From positions 296,001 to 360,000 of the forward strand of contig NZ_CP127407.1 in NCBI RefSeq assembly GCF_030291075.1: a DNA stretch of 64,000 nucleotides. The letters run 5' to 3'. Made by a program: the position numbers and the translations under genes. Under the pieces are notes generated by a model, which was not told where the DNA came from, did no database searches, and was given only the letters and a program-made list of their open reading frames with translations. The DNA is from Stenotrophomonas sp. 57. Lineage in GTDB: Bacteria > Pseudomonadota > Gammaproteobacteria > Xanthomonadales > Xanthomonadaceae. Positions 17,217-25,410 of this stretch are shown one piece after another. The stretch's first letter is position 1; each line of letters starts with the position of its first letter.

Positions 17217-18440
17217 ATGATCGGCAGCGATCGTCCCCGCCTGGATCCTCCCGTGCCACCGAGCTGGCTTGCCTCACTGCTGCGTCCCGCGCCGGATTCG
17301 GCGGTGGCCGACAACCTGCGCCGCGGCAAGCCGGCCTGGGCCGATGCCATCCACCTGCTGTGGACGGTGTGGGTGTTCATGACGCCGCTGTTTTCAGGGG
17401 GGTACACGCTGCGCTGGCTGTGGTTCACGCTGGCCAGCTATCCGCTGTTCCTGCTGTTGTATGCGCGCCTGCTGCTGTCGCCGCGGCACCATGCGCCCCG
17501 CTATGCGCTGGCGATGACCGCGCTGGCGATCGTGCTGGTGCCCTGGTACCCATCGGGCATCAGCTACTTCATTTTCGGCTGCGTGATGCTGCGGGTCTGC
17601 GGTCGCAGCAGCTGGTGGCGTTATCTGTTGCTGCTGGCCGTACTCAACGCGGTGTTCTACCTGGTGGCCCACTTGGCACACTACCCGTGGCAGAGCCTGG
17701 TCTGGGTGCCTGCGGTGTCGTTCATCATCGGCATGGTGGTGAACGTGGAGACGGTGAACAAGGAAAAGGATGCCGCATTGCAGCTTTCGCAGGAGGAAGT
17801 GCGGCGGCTGGCCACCACCGCCGAGCGCGAGCGCATCGGCCGCGATCTGCATGATCTGCTCGGCCATACCCTGTCATTGATCACGTTGAAGCTGGAACTG
17901 GCGCGCAAGCTGCACGACCGTGGCGATGCCCGTGCGCGGCAGGAGATCGGCGAAGCCGAGGAGATCGCCCGCGAAGCCCTGGCCCAGGTACGCAGTGCGG
18001 TCACCGGCATCCGCGCCAGTGACCTGGCCGGCGAACTGGCCTCGGCGCGCCTGCTGCTGGAATGCCAGCAGGTGCACCTGCAGTACGCACCTCCACCGCC
18101 GATGCCGGTGGACGTGGAGCGCGGACTGGCGCTGGTGCTGCGCGAGGCGGCAACCAATATCGTTCGCCACGCGCAGGCGACGCAGGCGCGGGTGGAATTC
18201 ATGGTGGAAGGGCGAATGCTGGCGATGCAGATCTGCGACGATGGACGTGGCGGGATACAGGCTGAAGGCAATGGCCTGTGCGGGATGCGTGAGCGTGTGG
18301 CGGCACTGGGCGGGCAGTTCGCGCTGCAATCGGTACGGGGCGACGGCACCGTGCTGACCGTGCGTGTGCCCTTGGTCGCAGCGACCACGCCGCTGCCGCC
18401 GGCTGCACCACCGTCGCTGGCCCAGGACGGTGCCGCATGA
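17217..18440 (+). CDS. DesK/NarX-type sensor histidine kinase
   Basis: The product has 407 residues. Five or six membrane helices fill residues 40-180, with very short periplasmic loops and no large sensor domain, so it may sense the membrane or its ABC partner. The HisKA_3 phosphoacceptor H212 is in RDLHDLLGHT. The N-box is REAATNIVRHAQ, and the ATP lid includes GNGLCGMRERV. The tail is Pro/Ala-rich. It starts 6 bases after the permease gene and overlaps the regulator gene by 4 bases. Confidence 0.92.
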   Translation: MIGSDRPRLDPPVPPSWLASLLRPAPDSAVADNLRRGKPAWADAIHLLWTVWVFMTPLFSGGYTLRWLWFTLASYPLFLLLYARLLLSPRHHAPRYALAMTALAIVLVPWYPSGISYFIFGCVMLRVCGRSSWWRYLLLLAVLNAVFYLVAHLAHYPWQSLVWVPAVSFIIGMVVNVETVNKEKDAALQLSQEEVRRLATTAERERIGRDLHDLLGHTLSLITLKLELARKLHDRGDARARQEIGEAEEIAREALAQVRSAVTGIRASDLAGELASARLLLECQQVHLQYAPPPPMPVDVERGLALVLREAATNIVRHAQATQARVEFMVEGRMLAMQICDDGRGGIQAEGNGLCGMRERVAALGGQFALQSVRGDGTVLTVRVPLVAATTPLPPAAPPSLAQDGAA

Positions 18441-19039
18441 TCCGCATCCTGCTGGCCGAAGACCAGGCGATGGTGCGCGGCGCGTTGTCGGCATTGCTGG
18501 GCCTGGAGCCGGATATCGAAGTGCTGGGCAGCGCCGCCGACGGTGAGGCTGCGTGGCGCATGCTGCAGCAGCTGCAGCCGGACATCCTGGTCACCGACAT
18601 CGAGATGCCGGGCCTGTCCGGGCTGGAGCTGGCCCAGCGCATTGCCCGCCATGAATTGCCGATCAAGGTGGTGATCGTGACCACCTTCGCCCGTGCCGGT
18701 TTCCTGCGCCGCGCGCTGGAAGCGGGCGTGCTGGGGTACCTGTTGAAGGACGCGCCGGCGGAGAACCTGGCCGATGCACTGCGCAAGGTGAAGCAGGGCA
18801 TCCGCGCGATTGACCCGCAGCTGGCACTCGATGCCTGGTCGCAGGCCGACCCGCTGACCGACCGCGAACGCTGCGTGCTGCGCCTGGCAGGCGAGGGCCG
18901 TACCGCCAGCGAGATCGCCGAACAGCTGGGGCTGTCGCACGGCACGGTGCGCAACTACCTGTCCGAGTGCATCGGCAAGCTGGGCGTGGCCAATCGCATT
19001 GAGGCGTACCGTCTGGCGCGGCAGAAGGGGTGGTTGTAG
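18437..19039 (+). CDS. NarL/LuxR-family response regulator
   Basis: The product has 200 residues. Receiver domain: acidic pair E8-D9, phospho-acceptor D54 in VTDIEMPG, T83 region and K104 in LLKDAP. LuxR-type helix-turn-helix: TDRERCVLRLAGEGRTASEIAEQLGLSH and a C-terminal recognition segment. It is the partner of the kinase it overlaps (ATGA). The expected targets are the ABC genes of the same operon, as in Gram-positive YvfRSTU-type modules; that is inference. The TAG stop lies at the edge of the large inverted repeat that follows. Confidence 0.93.
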   Translation: MIRILLAEDQAMVRGALSALLGLEPDIEVLGSAADGEAAWRMLQQLQPDILVTDIEMPGLSGLELAQRIARHELPIKVVIVTTFARAGFLRRALEAGVLGYLLKDAPAENLADALRKVKQGIRAIDPQLALDAWSQADPLTDRERCVLRLAGEGRTASEIAEQLGLSHGTVRNYLSECIGKLGVANRIEAYRLARQKGWL

Positions 19040-19552
19040 CGGATCATTTCCGCGCCTGCGGAGAGGTGTCACTTTCTTTGCTCGTGCAAAGAAAGTAACC
19101 AAAGAAACACGCCGCCAGAGCGCGAGCCGTCGCTCCGCGCCGGTTCCCTGCGCTTCTCGGTGAATCAGGGGACGGCGCCGAACTCGCTGCGCTCAGACAT
19201 CGGCGCCTCTGCGCCCCTGATTCCCCTGCGATGCTCGGCTCGCTCAAGGCGGACCCAAGAGCAAAAGCCGCAGCTGCACCCATTAGATCCACGCCATGCG
19301 TGGATGCTCTAGCCGTTGATCTTGCCCTTCCAGTCCGCCTTCAAGCGAGCCGAGCACCGCAGGTCCGGCGAGGGCGAAGAGGCGCGGGTGTTTGAGCGCA
19401 GCGAGTTCCCGCGCCGTCCCTCGACGGGCCGAGGAGCACAGGGCACCGGCGTGCGCAGCACGTCGGCTCGCGGCCGGCGGAGCGTTTCTTTGGTTACTTT
19501 CTTTGCGCGCAAAGAAAGTGACACCCCTCCGCGGGCGCGGAAACGATCCGCC
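19039..19552. repeat. Large nested inverted repeat (two opposed copies of one element around a SMAG core)
   Basis: Outer arms of about 70 bases (19039-19108 and 19484-19552) are roughly 90% complementary. Each arm itself contains a hairpin, CTTTCTTTG-N-CAAAGAAAG. Moving inward, further matching blocks face each other, including GAACTCGCTGCGCTCA and GCTCGGCTCGCT..AAGGCGGA. A SMAG monomer sits near the centre (19284-19311). No convincing gene lies within; short open frames containing FFARAKKVTP-like strings are products of the repeat. The block fills the 534-base gap between two convergent genes. Confidence 0.85.
19284..19311. repeat. SMAG palindrome at the centre of the large inverted repeat
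   Basis: TAGATCCACGCCATGCGTGGATGCTCTA, ATCCACG subfamily. It lies near the symmetry axis of the 514-base repeat. Confidence 0.75.
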
Positions 19553-19573
19553 GGGAACTCCCGGCGAATCCTT

Positions 19574-20110
19574 TCAATCCTTCCCGCGCGCCATCGCCTG
19601 GAACACGCCATCGCGCCGCACCCACAGGTGGAACAGCGCCGCACCCACGTGCATCAGCACCGTGGCGAACAACACATACGCCAGCAGGCTGTGCGCATTA
19701 CGCAACGCGGCATACAGCGCCGGGGTGTGCGGCACGATCGGCGGCAGGTGCAGGCCGCCCCCCAGCACGATCGGGTAACCGCCGGCCGACAGCATCGCCC
19801 AGCCGATCAGCGGCATCGCCAGCATCAGCGCATACAGCATCCAGTGCGAGGCCTTGGCGGCCATCACCTGCCACACCGGCAGGTCCGCTGGCAGGGGCGG
19901 TGGGCGATGGCGCAGCCGGTTGTACAGACGCAGCAGCACCAGTGCGCCGATGGCGATGCCCAGCGGTCGGTGCAGGTCGATCAGCATCGGCCGCAGGTGC
20001 AGCGAGGCGACCATGGTCACGCCGATGAACAGCATGGCGATGATCATCAGCGCCATGGACCAGTGCAGCACGCGCGCCAGCAGGTTGAAGTGGCCGTTGC
20101 CGGTGTTCAT
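19574..20110 (-). CDS. Cytochrome b561-family protein
   Basis: The product is 178 residues with four membrane helices: around RVLHWSMALMIIAMLFIG, around LGIAIGALVLLRLYNRL, around SHWMLYALMLAMPLIGWAML, and around LLAYVLFATVLMHVGAAL. His residues in helices 1 (LHWSM), 3 (ASHWM) and 4 (LMHVGAALFH), plus DLHRPLG, are the haem b ligands expected of the bacterial b561 (YodB/CybB) type. ATG 20110 overlaps the stop of the catalase-like gene (ATGA), so the two are co-translated and probably work together in electron transfer or peroxide handling at the inner membrane. Confidence 0.88.
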   Translation of the reverse strand: MNTGNGHFNLLARVLHWSMALMIIAMLFIGVTMVASLHLRPMLIDLHRPLGIAIGALVLLRLYNRLRHRPPPLPADLPVWQVMAAKASHWMLYALMLAMPLIGWAMLSAGGYPIVLGGGLHLPPIVPHTPALYAALRNAHSLLAYVLFATVLMHVGAALFHLWVRRDGVFQAMARGKD

Positions 20111-21210
20111 CGCGCGGCCTCCTTCGGTTGCTCGACATTGCCGCTGGCGCGCTCGCGCTCGCGACGGTTGAACGACTGCGAGTACACCGCCGAGCGGGCG
20201 GCCAGGATCGGATCGTCGCTGCCGCGCACGCCACTGGGCAGGATCAGCGGATCGAAGTTGATCTGGCCGCAGGCGCCTTCCTCCTGCGACTGCATGCGGT
20301 CCAGGCTGAGCACGCCGGCCACCACCTGATCGCGCGATGCGGGCCACGGCACCGACGGATCATCGATGGCATCGCCAGGCGCGGCGGTGGTGACGACCAG
20401 GTTCCAGCGCACCGGGCCATTGGCCAAGCGCTGTTTCAGTTCCTGGCTGAGGAAATCGACGCTGGCCTGCTTGCGCGTTTCCGCATCCATTTCTACCACC
20501 GCCGCCTGTGGCTGCCAGCGCCAGCGCACCGCGCGTTTCTGGCCCTGTGCATTGGTGAACCAGAAGCTGTTGACGCTGTTGAAGGTGGTGTCGGCCCAGC
20601 TGCTGGTCCACGGCGCCGTCTTGGCCCACTGCTGGAAGGCCTGGGCACTGGGATACTTCGCCAGCACCGCCGCCATCTTCTGCGGGTCCGGCTTGCCGGT
20701 GGCCGGGTCGGGAATGGAGGCGCGCGTCTGCTCGTAGAACGCTTCGGCGTTGGGCACGGCGAAGAACGGGAAGCTGTTCATCGCCATGCGCCATTCCTGG
20801 CCGTCATCGCTGACCATCTGCACCGCGATGCTGCGCACCCGTGCGGTGTTGTCGGCGCCGTAGGGATCGCCGCCGCCGATCGACAGGCGTCCCATCACCG
20901 GTACACGGCGCTGCGAGAACACCCGCGCGCTGGACAGGGTGGGGGCCTGCGCACTGGGTTCGAACCAGCCGCTCACGCAGATGCCCTTGCTGTGCGCACG
21001 GCGAAAGCCGGGATGGGCCGGGCCGGTAGCTTCGATGGTGTCGGTGAAGCGCTGCGCGGTCAGGCGGTTGCCGATCCAGCCGGCCAGCCAGGCGAAGGTC
21101 AGCGCGACGCCACCCAGAATGAGTGCGATCAGCGCGATCCAGAGCAGCGGCGAATGCCTGCGGGGTGCGCCGGGCGTCTGGCCGGCGCGGGTGTAGCGGA
21201 AGAGCGACAT
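20107..21210 (-). CDS. Membrane-anchored catalase-related peroxidase (SrpA-like)
   Basis: The product has 367 residues. It has one N-terminal membrane segment (about 22-47), then a reduced catalase fold. Haem-site features include H66 or H72 in GPAHPGFRRAHSKG, the NSFPFFAV segment, and the proximal Tyr343 in RSAVYSQSF. It is shorter than a true catalase (about 480 or more residues) and lacks the C-terminal arm, so peroxidase activity is more likely than high catalase activity. The anchor places the haem domain in the periplasm. It is the first gene of a pair with cytochrome b561. Confidence 0.87.
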   Translation of the reverse strand: MSLFRYTRAGQTPGAPRRHSPLLWIALIALILGGVALTFAWLAGWIGNRLTAQRFTDTIEATGPAHPGFRRAHSKGICVSGWFEPSAQAPTLSSARVFSQRRVPVMGRLSIGGGDPYGADNTARVRSIAVQMVSDDGQEWRMAMNSFPFFAVPNAEAFYEQTRASIPDPATGKPDPQKMAAVLAKYPSAQAFQQWAKTAPWTSSWADTTFNSVNSFWFTNAQGQKRAVRWRWQPQAAVVEMDAETRKQASVDFLSQELKQRLANGPVRWNLVVTTAAPGDAIDDPSVPWPASRDQVVAGVLSLDRMQSQEEGACGQINFDPLILPSGVRGSDDPILAARSAVYSQSFNRRERERASGNVEQPKEAAR

Positions 21211-21327
21211 GGTCGGAGTCCTGCCTTCACGGAGCGTGTGGGTGGTCGACCCTCACATCCTCGCAGAACCCGGCCGCGGCCGAAATTCAATTTTTCGTCA
21301 AACTTCCAACGCGCCCCGAACGCTTGG

Positions 21328-21367
21328 GTAGCGTCGACTGTCAGTCGACTTTCGCGCGCAGCGCGGG
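21328..21367. repeat. SMAG-type element (GTCGACT subfamily), single
   Basis: GTAGCGTCGACTGTCAGTCGAC is followed by TTTCGCGCGCAGCGCGG, which nearly repeats the spacer of the element at 3522-3608. It looks like a half copy of that pair, with its partner lost or degraded. Confidence 0.65.
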
Positions 21368-21426
21368 GCTTTCAAGGCCCATCCCTGCCCCGGCGCTCGG
21401 GCCGGGGCAAGGCGGGTGTGCGTGCC

Positions 21427-22794
21427 TCAGGCGTAACGCGCCTTCAGCATTGCCCATGCCGAACGCAGCGCCAGCGCTTCGCCACCGGCCGGCCGGCCCG
21501 GGCGTTCGCCGTCGTTCCAGGCGTACACATCCAGATGCGCCCAGCGCTGGCCGTCTTCCAGGAAGCGTTCCAGGTACAGCGCGGCGGTGACCGAGCCGGC
21601 CATGCGCGAGCCGGCGTTGGCCAGGTCGGCGATGCCGCTGGTCAGGTAACGCAGGTAGGGGCGCCACAGCGGCATGCGCCAGACCGGGTCGCGGGTCGCG
21701 TCACCGGCCTGCAGCCACTGCTGGGCCACCGTATCGTCGTTGCTGAACAGTGCCGGCAGGTCCGGGCCCAGCGCGATGCGCGCGGCGCCGGTGAGGGTGG
21801 CGAAATCCAGCACCAGGTCCGGCTTCTGCTCGCTGGCGAAGGTGAGCGCGTCGCACAGGATCACGCGGCCCTCGGCATCGGTGTTGTCGATCTCCACGCT
21901 CAGGCCCTTGCGGGTGGCGATCACTTCGCCCGGGCGGAACGCATCCGGACCGATCGCGTTTTCCACCGCCGGCACCAGCAGGGTCAGGCGCACCGGCAGG
22001 CCGCGTGCCATCACCAGGCCGGCCAGGGCCAGGGCATGCGCAGCGCCACCCATGTCCTTCTTCATGTTGCGCATGCCGTCGGCCGGCTTGATGTCCAGGC
22101 CGCCGGTATCGAAGCACACGCCCTTGCCGACCAGCACCAGCGACGGATCGGTGTCCTTGCCCCAGCGCAGCACGACCAGGCGCGGCGCGCGGTGCGAGGC
22201 GCGGCCCACGGCGTGGATGGCCGGGAAATTCTGCTTCAGCAGCGCATCGCCGGTGATCGCTTCGACCTGCGCACCATGCGCATCGGCCAGGGCGCGCGCG
22301 GCGTCTTCCAGCTGCTGCGGGCCCATGTCTTCGGTCGGAGTGTTGACCCAGTCGCGCACGCGCAGGCTGGCGGCAATCAGGTCGGCCACTTCGCCGGTCG
22401 GCGCGGCCACCAGCTGCGCCGGCGCGCGGTGGCGCTTGCGGTAACGGTCGAAACGGTAGCTGCCCAGGCCCCAGCCCAGCTGCAGCAGCGCCTGTTCGGC
22501 GGCCGGCAGGTCGCTGGCCAGCTGCCACACGCTGCCCTCCGGCAGCGCGTGCGGCGCATGCGAATAGCTGTAGGCATCGGCACGATCACCCACGCCCATC
22601 ACCGCACCGGCCAGGCCATCGGTGCCGGGCAGCAGCGCGGTGCTGAAGGCGCCGGCGGTGAAGCCCTGCGATGCGAGCCACGCCTGGATGGCGGCCGGCT
22701 GGCTGTCCTTCCATGCCGCGAACTGCTCGCGGTCCAGCACGTACAGCGGCAGCGCTGCGGTGGTGTCGGCGGTGAAACCAGTGATCTCGCTCAT
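21427..22794 (-). CDS. M17 leucyl aminopeptidase family protein
   Basis: The product has 455 residues. The C-terminal catalytic domain carries the M17 signature NTDAEGRVIL near residue 285, GKGVCFDTGGLDIKP with a metal-binding Lys/Asp, and the MKKDMGGAA segment. These supply the two-metal site that removes N-terminal residues from peptides. It is slightly shorter than PepA (about 500) with a divergent N-terminal domain, so it is probably the PepB-like type. The HAD gene lies 3 bases upstream on the same transcript. Confidence 0.9.
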   Translation of the reverse strand: MSEITGFTADTTAALPLYVLDREQFAAWKDSQPAAIQAWLASQGFTAGAFSTALLPGTDGLAGAVMGVGDRADAYSYSHAPHALPEGSVWQLASDLPAAEQALLQLGWGLGSYRFDRYRKRHRAPAQLVAAPTGEVADLIAASLRVRDWVNTPTEDMGPQQLEDAARALADAHGAQVEAITGDALLKQNFPAIHAVGRASHRAPRLVVLRWGKDTDPSLVLVGKGVCFDTGGLDIKPADGMRNMKKDMGGAAHALALAGLVMARGLPVRLTLLVPAVENAIGPDAFRPGEVIATRKGLSVEIDNTDAEGRVILCDALTFASEQKPDLVLDFATLTGAARIALGPDLPALFSNDDTVAQQWLQAGDATRDPVWRMPLWRPYLRYLTSGIADLANAGSRMAGSVTAALYLERFLEDGQRWAHLDVYAWNDGERPGRPAGGEALALRSAWAMLKARYA

Positions 22795-22797
22795 GCG

Positions 22798-23517
22798 TCA
22801 GATACTCCGGGATGCGGCGGCGTCGAGGTTGGCGTCCAACCAGTCGGCCAGGCCGGTAAGGGTGTCGAACTGCAGGTCGGGCTGCAGCTGCGGATGGGTC
22901 CAGGTGGCTGCGTTGCGGTTGATCCAGCAGCCGCGCAGGCCGGCGGCAATCGCCCCGGCCACGTCCATCTCGGCATGGTCGCCCACGTGCAGTACCTGTG
23001 CCGGTGCCACACCCAGGCGGGTGCACGCGGCGTGGAAGATGCTGGCCTCGGGCTTGGCCGCGCCGTGTTCGCGCGACCCCAGCTGGAAGGCGAAATGATG
23101 GGCCAGGCCGATCCGCTCCAGGTCGGCGTTGCCGTTGCTCAGCGCCGCCACCGGTACCCGTGCGGCAATGCGCGCCAGCGCATCGATCGCATCGGGGTAG
23201 CACTCCACCTGGTTGCGCGCGGCGTAGAACACTTCATACGCCGGTTCCAGCAGATCGAGGCTGGCACCACTGTCGTGCAGTGCTTCGCGCAGCGTCAGCC
23301 GGCGCAGTGCGCTCAGGTCGTGGTGGAGGTGCGGATGGGCGTGGTACAGCCGCTCGCGCAGTTCGCGCATCGCCTCCACCGGATACATCGCGGCGGTAGC
23401 GGGGCTGTGTTCGCACATCCACGCGTGCAGGACCTGTTCGATGCGGACGCCGATCGGAGCGAACGGCCACAGCGTGTCGTCAAGGTCGAGGGTGATGGCT
23501 TGGACGGGGAAATTCAC
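22798..23517 (-). CDS. HAD-family hydrolase (subfamily IA)
   Basis: The product has 239 residues. Motif I, DLDDTLW, gives nucleophile D11 and general acid D13. Motif II is in PVAALSNGN. A Lys in GAAKPEASIF and the acidic motif HVGDHAEMDVAGA complete the active site. A four-helix cap inserts after motif I. Proteins of this type act as small-molecule phosphatases (YjjG, YigB and similar); the substrate is unknown. It is the upstream partner of the M17 aminopeptidase, with a gap of only 3 bases. Confidence 0.9.
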   Translation of the reverse strand: MNFPVQAITLDLDDTLWPFAPIGVRIEQVLHAWMCEHSPATAAMYPVEAMRELRERLYHAHPHLHHDLSALRRLTLREALHDSGASLDLLEPAYEVFYAARNQVECYPDAIDALARIAARVPVAALSNGNADLERIGLAHHFAFQLGSREHGAAKPEASIFHAACTRLGVAPAQVLHVGDHAEMDVAGAIAAGLRGCWINRNAATWTHPQLQPDLQFDTLTGLADWLDANLDAAASRSI

Positions 23518-23589
23518 CCCGCCATTCTACCCCTGCCCGCGAGGGCTTTCATGCGACGCGGCGGGCGGGGGCACGGGCGCTGGGCCGGG

Positions 23590-23700
23590 TCAGCGCAGGT
23601 TGTACGAGCAGGCGATGGTGGTCTGGCCGTCGAACTGCTGCACGTCCAGGTTGTGTCGGCCCACTTCCTTCGTGCAGGTGCCCGCCACCGGGTCGGACAT
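23590..23700 (-). CDS. Short open frame, possibly a gene remnant
   Basis: A 36-residue frame reads MSDPVAGTCTKEVGRHNLDV... and ends IACSYNLR. It looks like the end of a small secreted or lipoprotein-like protein, with two Cys that could pair. There is no good ribosome-binding site and an in-frame stop lies only about 24 bases upstream, so it may be the preserved tail of a lost gene. It fills part of the 260-base gap between the HAD and AI-2E genes, where I see nothing else. Confidence 0.3.
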   Translation of the reverse strand: MSDPVAGTCTKEVGRHNLDVQQFDGQTTIACSYNLR

Positions 23701-23777
23701 CCGAAAAGGGGGCCAACGTCTGCCATGTCATTCCTGTTTCGGGTTCCGCCATCTGCGCCCACCGTTTGCCGATCCCG

Positions 23778-24887
23778 TCATTCCAGCAGCCGTGCCCAGC
23801 CCTGCATGCCGTCCAGCCGCGCCAGCACCAGCTTGATGCAGACCAGCAGCGGCACGGCCAGCAGCAGGCCGATCATGCCCCAGGCCCAGCCGAACACCAT
23901 CAGTGCCAGGATCAGCACCAGCGGCGACAGCTTCATGCGCCGGCCCAGCACGATCGGGGTCACCATCTGCCCTTCCAGGGTATGCAGGCCCAGGTAGGCG
24001 GCAGCCGGCAGCAGTGCCTGCAGCGGGTCGCGGAACTCGACGAAGCCCATCAGCAGCATCAGTGCCACGCCGATCAGCGGGCCCACGTACGGTGCGAAGT
24101 TCAGCAAAGCTGCCACCGTGCCCCACAACAGTGCTTCCTGCAGGCCGATGCCGAGCAGCATCAGCACGCCAGCGAACACCAGCCCGACCAGTGTGTTGAT
24201 CACGCTGATGGTCAGCACGTAGCGCGAGACCTCGCGCTCGATCGAACGCAGGATGTCCGTGGTGAAGCGCTGCTGCTGGCGGCTGGGGAACAGCGCGATC
24301 GCCGCGCGTTGCAGGCTTTGTCCGTAGATCATGAAGAACAGCGTGAGCAGCACCACCGCCAGCACCGAAGCGGCCAGCCTCGGTGCGCGGGTCAGCATGC
24401 GGTAGGGGTCGTCCAGCTGGGTGCGGATCACCTGCACCTTGTGGTTGCTGTCACCCCCGGCCACGCGGGCGAAGTTCTCCGCCGCCTGGTTGGCCTGCTG
24501 CACCGGCTTGGTCAGGTCCTGCACCTGGCGGGCGACCTTGCGCAGCTGCTGCGGTGCTTCCTGTGCCCAGTCCATGGCCGGGCCGATCAGCTGCACTGCC
24601 AGCGAACCGGTCACGCCCAGCCCGGCGCCAAGGATCAGCAGTGCGCCCAGCGCACGCGGAATCCACAGTTTCTGCAGCAGGCGCAGGATCGGGTTGCCGA
24701 CCAGCGCGAAGAACATCGCCAGCAGCACCGGCAGGATGATGTCCTGTGCCGCCCACAGGGTGTAGCCCACGGCCAGCGTGGCCAGTACCACCAGCGACAT
24801 CGGCCCGCGCGGGCGCGGCAGCGGCGGCAGCGGTGCGTCGGACTGTTCGGGGGCGGCCGGTGACGGGGACAGGAGGGACTCGCTCAT
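23778..24887 (-). CDS. AI-2E family transporter (PerM/TqsA-like)
   Basis: The product has 369 residues with about eight membrane helices. Two or three helices at about 31-90 are followed by a variable soluble segment (about 95-160) and a C-terminal bundle containing FAPYVGPLIGVALMLL and LGRRMKLSPLVLILALMVFGW. These match the AI-2E/UPF0118 family. Members have been linked to autoinducer-2 export, Na+/H+ exchange or other transport, so the name does not fix the substrate. ATG 24887 follows a Pro/Ala-rich region in other frames. It is probably the last gene of the operon beginning near 26251. Confidence 0.85.
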   Translation of the reverse strand: MSESLLSPSPAAPEQSDAPLPPLPRPRGPMSLVVLATLAVGYTLWAAQDIILPVLLAMFFALVGNPILRLLQKLWIPRALGALLILGAGLGVTGSLAVQLIGPAMDWAQEAPQQLRKVARQVQDLTKPVQQANQAAENFARVAGGDSNHKVQVIRTQLDDPYRMLTRAPRLAASVLAVVLLTLFFMIYGQSLQRAAIALFPSRQQQRFTTDILRSIEREVSRYVLTISVINTLVGLVFAGVLMLLGIGLQEALLWGTVAALLNFAPYVGPLIGVALMLLMGFVEFRDPLQALLPAAAYLGLHTLEGQMVTPIVLGRRMKLSPLVLILALMVFGWAWGMIGLLLAVPLLVCIKLVLARLDGMQGWARLLE

Positions 24888-24954
24888 CGACGCATCAACC
24901 GGAAAGGGGAGCGCATTATCCGCCGGCCGCGATCGGCGCGGCGGATTACATGCA

Positions 24955-25410
24955 TCAACGTTCGGACAGCTCGGTGGCCGCTTCGGCCGGCCGCGGTTCA
25001 CGCAGTTCCGTTTCCGCGGGCGGCTGGGGCGACGGTGCAGGTCGCGCGGCGTTCGCCGACGTCGCCGCCTGCGCCTGTTCGCTGGCCGCGTCGGCTTCTT
25101 CGGCCGCATCGTCGGCGGCGGCCGTGGCCTGCGCCGCCATCGCCGTGGCGAACGCCGCCTGTGCGCTGGCGAACAGGTTGGAGACCGAACCGACCATCTG
25201 CAGCCAGCGCGCGCCATTGACCTTGCCCGGCACCTCCAGCTTGCCAGCGATGAAGCCACCGGCAAGGCCGACCACCACGATGCGCAGCGGCGACCAGCCC
25301 TGGCGCCAGACCTGGCTGAGCGTGGACCAGTGGTCCTGGGTTTCGCCCAAGCGCACGGTCACCACCTGTTCGCAGCGTTTCACCCGCCGTTGCAGCGCAC
25401 CGAACTTCAT
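24955..25410 (-). CDS. Hypothetical protein of the YqjD/YqjE operon
   Basis: The product has 151 residues: a charged N-terminal half with a short hydrophobic stretch (PLRIVVVGLAGGFIAGKL, about 41-58), then an Ala-rich, probably helical region and a Pro/Glu-rich tail. Its start overlaps the stop of the YqjE-like gene (ATGA). The position matches that of YqjK in enterobacterial yqjDEK, but I see no firm sequence match. It is likely a membrane-associated partner of the two proteins upstream. Confidence 0.7.
   Translation of the reverse strand: MKFGALQRRVKRCEQVVTVRLGETQDHWSTLSQVWRQGWSPLRIVVVGLAGGFIAGKLEVPGKVNGARWLQMVGSVSNLFASAQAAFATAMAAQATAAADDAAEEADAASEQAQAATSANAARPAPSPQPPAETELREPRPAEAATELSER

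Noticed and set aside
17681..19102. A 473-residue minus-strand frame beginning MVTFFARAKKVTP
   Set aside because: It begins inside the large inverted repeat and then runs antisense to the kinase and regulator. The AKKVTP string is a product of the repeat, not a protein family.
20128..23997. A 1289-residue open frame on the plus strand across the catalase, M17, HAD and AI-2E genes
   Set aside because: It is the antisense shadow of four well-supported minus-strand genes. The translation is rich in Arg, Gly, Ala and His, with no family match, and has no ribosome-binding site.
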